NCBI GenBank assembly: GCA_001563965.1
Contig: LKMS01000117.1
Span: 1-5,409 of the forward strand
Length of the DNA: 5,409 bases
Direction: 5' to 3'
Source of the DNA: Haloferacaceae archaeon PL-Br10_E2g29
Lineage (GTDB): Archaea > Halobacteriota > Halobacteria > Halobacteriales > Haloferacaceae
Position numbers and translations under genes: made by a program. Below are positions 1 through 4,687 of this stretch, piece after piece. Every line of letters starts with the position of its first letter. Position 1 is the stretch's first letter. Under the pieces are notes generated by a model. It saw only the letters and a list, made by a program, of their open reading frames with translations. It searched no databases and was not told the origin of the DNA.

Positions 1-64
1 GGATTTGAACCATACTGCGGTTCTGCGAGCATCGCGAGCAGGTTCGCAGTTCGGGTTCAAATCC
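1..64. repeat. Long imperfect inverted repeat (hairpin) of module copy 1
   Basis: Positions 1-11 (GGATTTGAACC) are the exact reverse complement of 54-64 (GGTTCAAATCC). Inside them, 14-19 (ACTGCG) pair exactly with 45-50 (CGCAGT), and 23-26 pair with 38-41. Only a 2-nt/3-nt internal loop and two G-T wobbles plus one T-T mismatch interrupt the stem. The 3' arm is the T-arm-like part of the tRNA-like repeat at 54-104. The window begins at the first base of the arm, so the structure may extend further left. I infer a non-coding structured repeat, possibly a recombination or attachment-type sequence; it could also be transcribed as a structured RNA. It cannot be a tRNA, because the segment where the D and anticodon arms would lie is used up by this hairpin. 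Confidence 0.75.
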
Positions 65-104
65 CGCTCCGGGCGTACTTTTGCGGCGAACAACACGCTG
101 AGCA
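54..104 (+). repeat. tRNA 3'-end-like direct repeat, copy 1
   Basis: Copy 1 matches copy 2 (205-255) at 44 of 51 positions, and its first 20 bases are identical. The start reads like tRNA positions 52-73: GG, the T-loop TTCAAAT, CCC, then TCCGGGC as an acceptor 3' strand and G as discriminator. From memory it resembles the 3' end of haloarchaeal tRNAs such as tRNA-Asp. The outermost pair of the T-stem is mismatched and no matching 5' acceptor strand is present upstream, so it is not a functional tRNA. Partial tRNA 3' ends are typical of integrase attachment sites, which makes an att-like remnant a reasonable inference, but no integrase gene is in view. Confidence 0.7.
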
Positions 105-128
105 CATGCTGCGCAGCATGTTCTCAGC
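97..128. repeat. 32-bp near-perfect palindrome without loop
   Basis: The central 18 bp (104-121) form a perfect palindrome, ACATGCTGC followed by GCAGCATGT. After one C/T mismatch (103 against 122), six more bases pair on each side: GCTGAG at 97-102 with CTCAGC at 123-128. There is no spacer at the dyad and no T-tract after it, so it does not look like an intrinsic terminator. The left half overlaps the last 8 bases of the tRNA-like copy 1. Such symmetry could be a binding site for a dimeric DNA-binding protein, a resolution site, or a cruciform-forming element. No regulator gene lies next to it. Confidence 0.75.
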
Positions 129-156
129 AACACCGTGAGCCCCAAATACCTCAAGA

Positions 157-216
157 GGAATTTGAATCAGAGAGTGAAGCGAACGCAGTGAGCGGAACGA
201 CCGAGGTTCAAATCCC
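157..216. repeat. Inverted repeat of module copy 2
   Basis: Positions 157-168 pair with 205-216 over 12 positions, with one mismatch (159 against 214) and one G-T wobble, which repeats the architecture of the hairpin at 1-64. The 36-nt spacer (169-204) differs from that of copy 1. It contains two imperfect tandem copies of an AGTGARCG-AACG type sequence, at about 174-186 and 188-200. The retained pairing despite sequence drift in the 5' arm suggests that the two modules share a folded design and not merely a shared 3' sequence. No function is known to me. Confidence 0.6.
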
Positions 217-255
217 GCTCCGGGTGCCCTTCTGCGACGAACAACACACCGAGCA
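205..255 (+). repeat. tRNA 3'-end-like direct repeat, copy 2
   Basis: This is the second copy of the segment at 54-104, with 7 differences in 51 positions and a copy-to-copy offset of 151 nt. It keeps the T-loop TTCAAAT and an acceptor-like TCCGGG. The 5 bases preceding the loop no longer pair with the bases after it, so as a tRNA T-arm it is more degraded than copy 1. The homology ends around 255. No direct flanking duplication or transposase gene identifies it as an insertion sequence. Confidence 0.65.
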
Positions 256-256
256 A

Positions 257-359
257 CCGGCGTACTGTGTTACGTTCGTTTTGATCCGAGTATCAACAAA
301 GCGATCCCAGTGGAAACTGCGGGTGCGACAACACAAACAACAGACAGCGACAGCAACAC
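257..359. other. Non-coding tail downstream of the membrane-protein gene
   Basis: I see no gene here. On the minus strand it is the 3' flank of the gene ending at 360, and it reads as T/G-rich (several TTG and TTTG runs at about 320-350). This might serve as a diffuse archaeal-type termination region, but there is no clean T-run or hairpin. Together with the repeats at 1-256 it makes a gene-free stretch of about 360 nt. A plus-strand open frame across 5-382 has a composition unlike the other genes here and runs through the repeat modules; I do not regard it as coding. Confidence 0.4.
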
Positions 360-716
360 TCAGGATTCGAGTCGGCGGATAACGAAGAACACGCCCGCGG
401 CGAGCGCAATAACCACCAACGTCGCGATAATGAACAGCCCGGCAACCTGCGGAAAGACCAGCGCGAGCGCGATGAGGAACGTAAACGCAAACAGCGACAA
501 AATAATGACGAGTAACGCAACCGCGGGCTGTTGTGCCGTTGCCAACACGATTCGTTCTTTCATGTTCAGATCCGTGAGGTCGATGTCGCTGTCGGGGGCA
601 GTGTCGCTGTCGGCTGCATCGTCGCTGGTGGCATCAGATTCGTCAGTACCGTCTACTGCGTCGTCGCCAACGGCGGTGGGGTCGGCGTCCGATCCGGAGG
701 GATGTGAGTCGGCCAC
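360..716 (-). CDS. Small acidic protein with two transmembrane segments, family not recognised
   Basis: This encodes 118 residues from a GTG start at 716. A TGA in the same frame at 720-722 leaves no earlier start, and the Asp/Ser-rich coding pattern begins right after it. Residues 1-50 are a low-complexity, strongly acidic segment that is probably disordered, followed by a short MKER motif. Two hydrophobic helices follow, at about 64-88 and 91-113, joined by a tight FPQ turn, and the protein ends in RRLES. Basic residues on both outer sides predict a hairpin with both ends in the cytoplasm. There is no signal peptide or enzyme motif. The gene starts 47 nt after the PIMT-like gene without an obvious promoter, so it may be co-transcribed. 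An alternative start is the ATG at 563 (67 residues), which would drop the acidic domain. I do not know its function. Confidence 0.75.
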   Translation of the reverse strand: MADSHPSGSDADPTAVGDDAVDGTDESDATSDDAADSDTAPDSDIDLTDLNMKERIVLATAQQPAVALLVIILSLFAFTFLIALALVFPQVAGLFIIATLVVIALAAGVFFVIRRLES

Positions 717-763
717 GGTTCATGTTTGGCCGGCACAATCCTGAGTGTGTCGTTTTCTGATCC

Positions 764-1525
764 TCACCGATCGGTCGACAGCCGTTCGTCCCAGTCGAGC
801 CACTCGTACTCCCAGCCGGTTGGGGCAACGGAGCCCTGGCTGTCGAACTCGGCGTCCTCCCGGCGGGTTCGGTTGCGCTCGTGGCCGCTGGCCTGCTCGC
901 CATCGACCAGCATCGGGCGGAACGAAACCGGTCCGAGCGGCTCGACTGAACCGAGTCGCGGTCGCGACGCGTCGGCGTCGTGGTCGGCGGCAACGAGCGT
1001 TTGGTCGGTCGCCCCACGCGGGAAGACGATCCGACCGTCGGGCGCGAGCTGTTCGACGAGCGAGCGCGGCGGCGAGACGACCGCGGTTTCGACGAGAATC
1101 CGGTCGAACGGCGCGTAGTCCGGATAGCCGCGTGCGCCGTCACGGCAGTCGACCAGCACGGCGTCGTAGCCGGCAGCCGCGAGATTTGTGCGAGCGAGTT
1201 GCACGAGGTGTCGGTCGATGTCGACGGCATGGACGTGGCGGTCGCCGACGAGTTCGGCGAGCACGGCGGCCGTGTAGCCGACGCCCGCGCCGACGATGAG
1301 CGTCTCGTCGCCGTCGCCCGCAGCGAGCGCCTCGACGAGTCGGGCGACCGTCCGGGGACTGAGTGCTCGCGAGCCGGCCACCTCCTGTGATCGGTTGGCA
1401 TACGCGTTATCGACGAATGTGTGACGCGGAACCGTCGCCAACGCGTTCAGGACGTCGCCACAGAGTGGTCGGTTCCGGGCGGCCAGCCCATCGACCATAT
1501 CGGCGCGAAGCGTCTCGTGATCCAT
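764..1525 (-). CDS. Divergent protein-L-isoaspartate O-methyltransferase-like paralogue
   Basis: This encodes 253 residues, starting at the ATG at 1525. The frame stays open further upstream, but that would run into pcm and adds nothing PIMT-like. The fold is class I SAM-dependent methyltransferase of the PIMT family: the N-terminal helix ends in ATVPRHTFV (30-38), motif I is LIVGAGVGY (76-84), an acidic residue follows strand 2 (VDID, 101-104), and DGARGYPDYAPFD (129-141) and LVEQLAPDGRIVFP (156-169) are typical of the family. Unlike canonical enzymes it lacks the PLPIG-GQTIS loop: the region reads SQEVAGSRALSPRTV (46-60), keeping one Ser (S56). The motif I Glu is replaced by Ile. A charged tail of about 45 residues ends in WEYEWLDWDER. 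It probably still binds SAM, but its activity on isoaspartate is doubtful. The gene follows pcm by 62 nt and is likely co-transcribed. Haloarchaeal annotations sometimes call such a second copy pimT2. Confidence 0.88.
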   Translation of the reverse strand: MDHETLRADMVDGLAARNRPLCGDVLNALATVPRHTFVDNAYANRSQEVAGSRALSPRTVARLVEALAAGDGDETLIVGAGVGYTAAVLAELVGDRHVHAVDIDRHLVQLARTNLAAAGYDAVLVDCRDGARGYPDYAPFDRILVETAVVSPPRSLVEQLAPDGRIVFPRGATDQTLVAADHDADASRPRLGSVEPLGPVSFRPMLVDGEQASGHERNRTRREDAEFDSQGSVAPTGWEYEWLDWDERLSTDR

Positions 1526-1587
1526 TGGTGGTGCTGGGTCGGCAACGGGCTTGAACTGTGCGCTCGACGTGTGCTGATCTGCCGGAG

Positions 1588-2214
1588 TTACCTCGGGCGC
1601 ATCGGGACGAACCGAACGGGAACAATCTCCTCGCGCTCGTGGCCGCCGGGCGTCGGATGGAGTCGGCAGAGCACCTGCTGATTGCGGCCAAACGGCCCGA
1701 CAACGACGCCCGCTGGACGGGTCTGCTCGATGAGCGCACCGGGCGGGTCGGCAGGCGCACAGGTGAGGTAGACCGCATCGAACGGCGCGTGTTCGGGCCA
1801 CCCCATCCGGCCGTCGCCAACCCGGAGATGGATGTCGTAACCGAGGTCGGCAAGTCGATCACGAGCGCGCTCGGCGAGTTCGGGGTCGTACTCGATGCTG
1901 TAGACGTGTTCCGCGCCGACGACTTCCGCAGTGACCGCCGCGTGATAGCCACAGCCGGTGCCGATTTCGAGGACGCGGTCGCCCGGTTCGAGCGCGAGCA
2001 AGTCGAGCATGCGACCCACGATGTGCGGGGCGCTGATCGTCTGGTCGTTGCCGATGGGGAGCGGCCGGTCCTCGTAGGCCGCCGCGCGGCGCTCGGTTGG
2101 AACAAAGCGATGGCGTGGAACCGCACGGAGCGCCGCCTCGGTCGTGGGGCGCTCAACCGCACCGCTGGCAACGAGGTCGTCGACCAGCCGGTTTCGCGCA
2201 GCCGTCGTGTCCAT
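1588..2214 (-). CDS. pcm: Protein-L-isoaspartate O-methyltransferase
   Basis: This encodes 208 residues, the normal length for the family. The enzyme transfers a methyl group from SAM to the alpha-carboxyl of L-isoaspartyl residues in damaged cytosolic proteins, which starts their repair to L-Asp. All hallmarks are present: AVPRHRFVP (31-39); the substrate loop YEDRPLPIGNDQTISAPHIV (47-66), with the T59 and S61 equivalents of the TIS motif; SAM motif I VLEIGTGCGY (81-90); an acidic ribose-binding Glu in SIEYD (106-110); GDGRMGWPEHAPFDAVYLT (133-151); LIEQTRPAGVVVGPFG (161-176); and a C-terminal FVPMR. The ATG at 2214 gives the canonical N-terminus; longer frames read back into the zinc-finger gene and the terminator. 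Haloarchaeal annotations also use the name pimT1. It is followed by a divergent paralogue, so the pair probably forms one transcript. Confidence 0.95.
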   Translation of the reverse strand: MDTTAARNRLVDDLVASGAVERPTTEAALRAVPRHRFVPTERRAAAYEDRPLPIGNDQTISAPHIVGRMLDLLALEPGDRVLEIGTGCGYHAAVTAEVVGAEHVYSIEYDPELAERARDRLADLGYDIHLRVGDGRMGWPEHAPFDAVYLTCAPADPPGALIEQTRPAGVVVGPFGRNQQVLCRLHPTPGGHEREEIVPVRFVPMRPR

Positions 2215-2235
2215 AGTGGGATGTGTTACCACCCG

Positions 2236-2268
2236 AATGTAGCCGTTTCGGCGGAAGCGAGGAAAATT
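2236..2268 (-). promoter_or_regulatory. Possible promoter of pcm
   Basis: Two weak candidates lie between the zinc-finger terminator and the pcm ATG. TACATT on the minus strand (2236-2241) sits 22-27 nt before the ATG, with a purine-rich CGAAACGG (2243-2250) directly upstream in the place of a BRE; this would give a leaderless message. AATTTT (2263-2268) lies further upstream and would give a leader of about 25 nt. Neither is a strong haloarchaeal TATA box. A promoter somewhere here is inferred mainly because the gene follows a likely terminator. Confidence 0.3.
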
Positions 2269-2272
2269 GGGT

Positions 2273-2293
2273 AAAAAGAGCGGCAAAAAGCCG
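2273..2293 (-). terminator. T-rich hairpin terminator after the zinc-finger gene
   Basis: Read on the minus strand directly after the TAA at 2294-2296, the sequence is CGGC, TTTTT, GCCG, then CTCTTTTT. It offers a 4-bp GC stem with a T5 loop followed by a second T5 run. Archaeal RNA polymerase terminates mainly at T-runs, so the two T5 tracts are the more telling part. Its position between two genes on the same strand separates the zinc-finger unit from the pcm unit. Confidence 0.6.
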
Positions 2294-2953
2294 TTACCAG
2301 GCCGACCACGCGGTCGTCGTTTCGTCGATGCCGTACACACGCTTGGCGTCTTTCGCGTACACCATATCGCCGTCCTGGTCGAACTTGTCGAACCGGTAGC
2401 CGTCGGCATCGCCGCGAACGAACAGGCCGGTGATGGTGAACTCGTCGTCGCCAAATGATTCGGTTTCGCCAACACGAAGTTCGTAGTCGCCGGGGACGTT
2501 GAGTTTGAGGCTCCGCGTCTCATCGCGAGAGCCGTCTTTCGGGTGCAGCGTCACGTTGACGCCGACGTTGTCGACTGCCCGCGTCCAGACGGTTTCGACG
2601 TCCTCCATGACCGCCTTCTCGAATCGGCTGTCCGCATCGAGCAGTTCGAGTCCGGTGACGCGAACCTGCAGAATTGCTTCCGGCGTGTCAACAATGAACT
2701 CGTCGCCGACTTCGACCGTTTCGTCGGGGTCGGTTTCGAGTCGCGTGCTGAAGGAGTCGCCGCCTTGGGAGACGATGATTTTCTTTTCGACCGTCGGCGT
2801 CGAGTCGATCCGTGTTTTGTGGACGTGGGCGCACTCGCTACAGCGGACGGTGAGGTCGCCGCCGGGTTTGAGCACCTCGTGGATGGTGTCGTCGTGTGGC
2901 GAACAGGCGGGGCAGGCGAGTGCCACGCGGTCGCCGGTGTCAGTGTCGCTCAT
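2294..2953 (-). CDS. HVO_0476 family zinc-finger protein
   Basis: This encodes 219 residues from the ATG at 2953. An N-terminal zinc ribbon holds two CxxC pairs, C14/C17 (CPAC) and C38/C41 (CSEC), spaced 20 residues apart and followed by HVHK. The rest (about 50-219) is acidic, beta-rich and without hydrophobic segments: EVGDEFIVDTPEAILQVRVTGLELLD (81-106), then an MEDVETVWTRAVDNVGVNVTLHP stretch, then RVGETESFGDDEFTITGLF. These suggest two or more small beta domains. It matches the haloarchaeal family named after Haloferax HVO_0476 as I remember it; no biochemical role is known to me. The ribbon suggests nucleic-acid or protein binding in the cytosol. A TATA-like T-tract 25 nt upstream supports the start and leaderless transcription, and a terminator follows at once, so the gene is probably monocistronic. 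Confidence 0.9.
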   Translation of the reverse strand: MSDTDTGDRVALACPACSPHDDTIHEVLKPGGDLTVRCSECAHVHKTRIDSTPTVEKKIIVSQGGDSFSTRLETDPDETVEVGDEFIVDTPEAILQVRVTGLELLDADSRFEKAVMEDVETVWTRAVDNVGVNVTLHPKDGSRDETRSLKLNVPGDYELRVGETESFGDDEFTITGLFVRGDADGYRFDKFDQDGDMVYAKDAKRVYGIDETTTAWSAW

Positions 2954-2977
2954 AGGCCGTCATTCCGCTGCAACGCG

Positions 2978-2983
2978 TAAAAA
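2978..2983 (-). promoter_or_regulatory. TATA-like box of the zinc-finger gene
   Basis: On the minus strand the sequence reads GGCTTTTTACGCG, with TTTTTA lying 25-30 nt before the ATG at 2953. This is the spacing expected when the first base of the start codon is at or near the transcription start, so it both predicts a leaderless mRNA and supports the chosen start. The 129-nt gap to the previous gene (2954-3082) otherwise shows no gene and no clear terminator for the aminopeptidase-like gene. Confidence 0.55.
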
Positions 2984-3082
2984 GCCGTGCTTGTGGGGCC
3001 GCTGTGTGCCGGTCTACCGCGGCGCAGCGGCCAGCTGTCTGCGGAAACGGCTGTTTGCGATGGCGGTATGACTGGCTGTCAA

Positions 3083-4066
3083 CTACCGCGGTAGCGTTAG
3101 TTCGACGCCATCGGCAAACACCGTTGGTTCCCGTAGAATGCCGTCGAGATGCAGCGGCGCGTCGGTCTCGCCGCCGATTCCCGCGTTGTCGCCGATTGCA
3201 ATGTGAACCGTCCCAGCGGCCTTCTCGTCCAACAGCACCGACCCAACCAGTTCGTCGACGCCGACGTTCGTACCGATGCCCAGCTCTGCAAGGTTGGAGG
3301 CATCGCGACCGACCTGCTCGGCGGCGGTTTCGATCTGCTCGCGGATCTCGTCATCCGAAATGTCGGTGACGTAGCCGTTTTCCACCTCGAACCGAAGGTG
3401 TTGGTCGGCTGCAAGCAGACCGTGCGGACGCATCGTGCCGTCGACTACGTAGGTGCCGGTGGCGCACTCGGGGGCGACGAAAATTTCGCCGGCCGGGAGG
3501 TTCGAAAATCCCCCCTGTGCGTGGACGAGCCCCGTATCGAGCAGCCACTCGCGGTCGCCGATTTCGAAGGTGATGTCGGTTCCCTGTGGTGAGGTGACGC
3601 GGATTTCGTCGGCTCCGACGACCTGTTCGAACATGGTTTCGGAGTGGGCGGCAATCGCGTCGTAGTCGGCGTCGAGGCCGGCGACAAACACCGATTCGGT
3701 GATGCCGGGAAGCGTTGCCCCCCGAGCGCCAGCATCGCACGCACTCCCGCGAGCGCGAGTGTGACTGATGCTCTTCGTGGTCGGTGCGAGAAATACGTCG
3801 GCCTTGCGGAGGGCGGCCGCCACGGGTTGGGGTGGCTCAGCGCCGTGCTGTGGCCCCGGCGGATAGCGAACAATCACGGGGTCGTCGGTGAGCCCGCTCG
3901 CAACGGTGTAAAGGGTCTCGCCGATTCGGCGGCGTTTGTCGTCGGTGACTATCACGCAAGTTTCGTCGCTCCCGAGTCCAAGACACTGGGTGAGTGCGGT
4001 TTCGGCGGCATCACGGAGATCATCGTCGCTGACTGCTGGGTCGCGCTGATAGTCGGCCTCGCTCAT
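3083..4066 (-). CDS. Aminopeptidase-like metalloprotein, M29 (aminopeptidase T) type
   Basis: This encodes 327 residues from the ATG at 4066. It resembles the peptidase M29 / COG2309 leucyl aminopeptidase group, which uses two metal ions to remove N-terminal residues from peptides in the cytosol. The N-terminal half has a conserved KADVFLAPTTKSISHT (88-103) and GARGATLPGITESVF (113-127). The C-terminal half carries the expected metal-ligand motifs: NLPAGEIFVAPE (E194, E200), LAELGIGTN (E261), GTVHIAIGDN (H288) and LHLDGI (H306, D308). At 327 residues it is shorter than bacterial AmpS/PepS proteins of about 400. It has no signal peptide. The gene begins 43 nt after the metallophosphoesterase, with no strong promoter between, so co-transcription is likely. 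Its actual substrate is unknown; many archaeal members are annotated from sequence only. Confidence 0.88.
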   Translation of the reverse strand: MSEADYQRDPAVSDDDLRDAAETALTQCLGLGSDETCVIVTDDKRRRIGETLYTVASGLTDDPVIVRYPPGPQHGAEPPQPVAAALRKADVFLAPTTKSISHTRARGSACDAGARGATLPGITESVFVAGLDADYDAIAAHSETMFEQVVGADEIRVTSPQGTDITFEIGDREWLLDTGLVHAQGGFSNLPAGEIFVAPECATGTYVVDGTMRPHGLLAADQHLRFEVENGYVTDISDDEIREQIETAAEQVGRDASNLAELGIGTNVGVDELVGSVLLDEKAAGTVHIAIGDNAGIGGETDAPLHLDGILREPTVFADGVELTLPR

Positions 4067-4109
4067 ACACCGTGTTGCCGGCGGCGGTGGTTAGCCCTTA
4101 CTGTGGGCC

Positions 4110-4613
4110 TCAGCCGAGTTGATGATGGGTGATCGCGTCAGTACCCGTTTTTTCGGTGTCGAGAACCGCCACATGAAACGCGTCGTCAGCGCCCGCAATC
4201 GGCAGCCCACCGGGATTGACGCGGACGGTGTCGCCACGCGATTCGAGCGCCCGTTCGTGGGTGTGGCCGTGAAGCACGTAGTCGTAGTGGCCCGCATCGA
4301 CCAGCGCGTCGATGAGTGTCCCGTTGGTGCCGTGGTACACCGCAATCGACACGTTGTCGGCGTCGAGTTCACCGCACTCGCCGAGATACGTCCCGAACTC
4401 GTTGACGACGTTCGCGAGCGCCCACTCGCCGTCGTTGTTGCCGCGAACGGCCGAAAAGTCGAAGGCGTCCGACTCGAACGGCGTCGCCGAAAACGGGGCG
4501 ACGATGTCACCGCAGTGGATGACGCGGGCAACGCCCTCGGATTCGAAGAGCTGGACGGCTGCGTCGACGAGTGCGAGGTTGTCGTGGGTGTCCGAAACAA
4601 TGCCGAGTTGCAT
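4110..4613 (-). CDS. YfcE/MJ0936-type metallophosphoesterase
   Basis: This encodes 167 residues, typical of this small phosphodiesterase family (COG0622), which hydrolyses phosphodiesters with a two-metal centre in the cytosol; the physiological substrate is usually unknown. All five metal-binding blocks are visible: SDTH (D8, H10), CGD (D36), GNND (N59), YHG (H94) and HGHTH (H117, H119), followed by NPGG (133-136; usually NPGS). A GTG at 4634 would add seven residues (MDSDRSV). I prefer the ATG at 4613 because family members begin directly with a strand like MQLGIVSDTH, and because a T6 tract lies 26-31 nt before it. The gene follows pgk by 74 nt and probably shares a transcript with the aminopeptidase-like gene downstream. 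That pairing gives no clear functional hint. Confidence 0.92.
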   Translation of the reverse strand: MQLGIVSDTHDNLALVDAAVQLFESEGVARVIHCGDIVAPFSATPFESDAFDFSAVRGNNDGEWALANVVNEFGTYLGECGELDADNVSIAVYHGTNGTLIDALVDAGHYDYVLHGHTHERALESRGDTVRVNPGGLPIAGADDAFHVAVLDTEKTGTDAITHHQLG

Positions 4614-4638
4614 GACTGATCGGTCGCTGTCCACGACG

Positions 4639-4644
4639 AAAAAA
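4639..4644 (-). promoter_or_regulatory. TATA-like T-tract of the metallophosphoesterase gene
   Basis: The minus strand reads CTACTTTTTTCGTCG; the T6 run lies 26-31 nt before the ATG at 4613. That is the right distance for a haloarchaeal TATA element driving a leaderless message, and it would place the GTG at 4634 upstream of the transcript. The same T-run could also end pgk transcription, so the element may do both jobs. Confidence 0.5.
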
Positions 4645-4666
4645 GTAGGGAGAACCGAGAAAACGG
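4639..4666 (-). terminator. Possible T-rich terminator of pgk
   Basis: Downstream of the pgk stop, the minus strand shows CCG-TTTTCT-CGG (4655-4666), a 3-bp stem at best, then TTCTCCCTAC and a T6 run (4639-4644). Archaeal termination relies on T-runs, so ending here is plausible. The stem is too weak to count on, and the T6 run overlaps the proposed promoter of the next gene. Confidence 0.35.
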
Positions 4667-4687
4667 AGGTGGCGGGGGCAATCGGCG

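Noticed and set aside
1..80. Possible complete tRNA gene ending near 75
   Set aside because: Only the T-loop and acceptor 3' strand match. The upstream bases form a long hairpin instead of D and anticodon arms, no complementary 5' acceptor strand exists, and the outer T-stem pair is mismatched.
54..255. CRISPR array
   Set aside because: There are only two copies, they are diverged, and the spacing is too wide (151 nt offset). No cas genes are present.
5..382. Plus-strand open frame of 125 codons
   Set aside because: It runs through both hairpin modules and the palindrome, has no haloarchaeal acidic composition, no recognisable domain, and overlaps the 3' end of the membrane-protein gene on the other strand.
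643..1401. Long minus-strand frame (about 250 codons) overlapping the PIMT-like gene
   Set aside because: It is a Ser/Arg/Thr-rich shadow of the GC-rich codons in another frame; the PIMT-family motifs lie in the 764-1525 frame. The ATG at 721-723 belongs to this shadow, not to the membrane-protein gene.
1526..1801. Longer N-terminus for the PIMT-like gene
   Set aside because: The extension would overlap the 3' end of pcm, is Arg/Cys-rich and has no family similarity; the ATG at 1525 gives a normal PIMT N-terminus.
3083..3094. 12-bp palindrome CTACCGCGGTAG at the aminopeptidase stop codon
   Set aside because: It is short, overlaps the last codons and stop (LPR-TAG), and has no T-tract. A partial copy at 3014-3022 is short enough to be chance in GC-rich DNA.
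3736..3770. Inverted repeat-like stretch within the aminopeptidase gene
   Set aside because: It encodes the conserved SHTRARGSACDAGARG segment, and the symmetry follows from Arg/Ala/Gly codons.
4119..4619. Plus-strand frame of 166 codons opposite the phosphoesterase gene
   Set aside because: It is antisense to a gene with a complete set of metallophosphoesterase motifs, has no domain of its own, and arises from the high-GC third-position bias.
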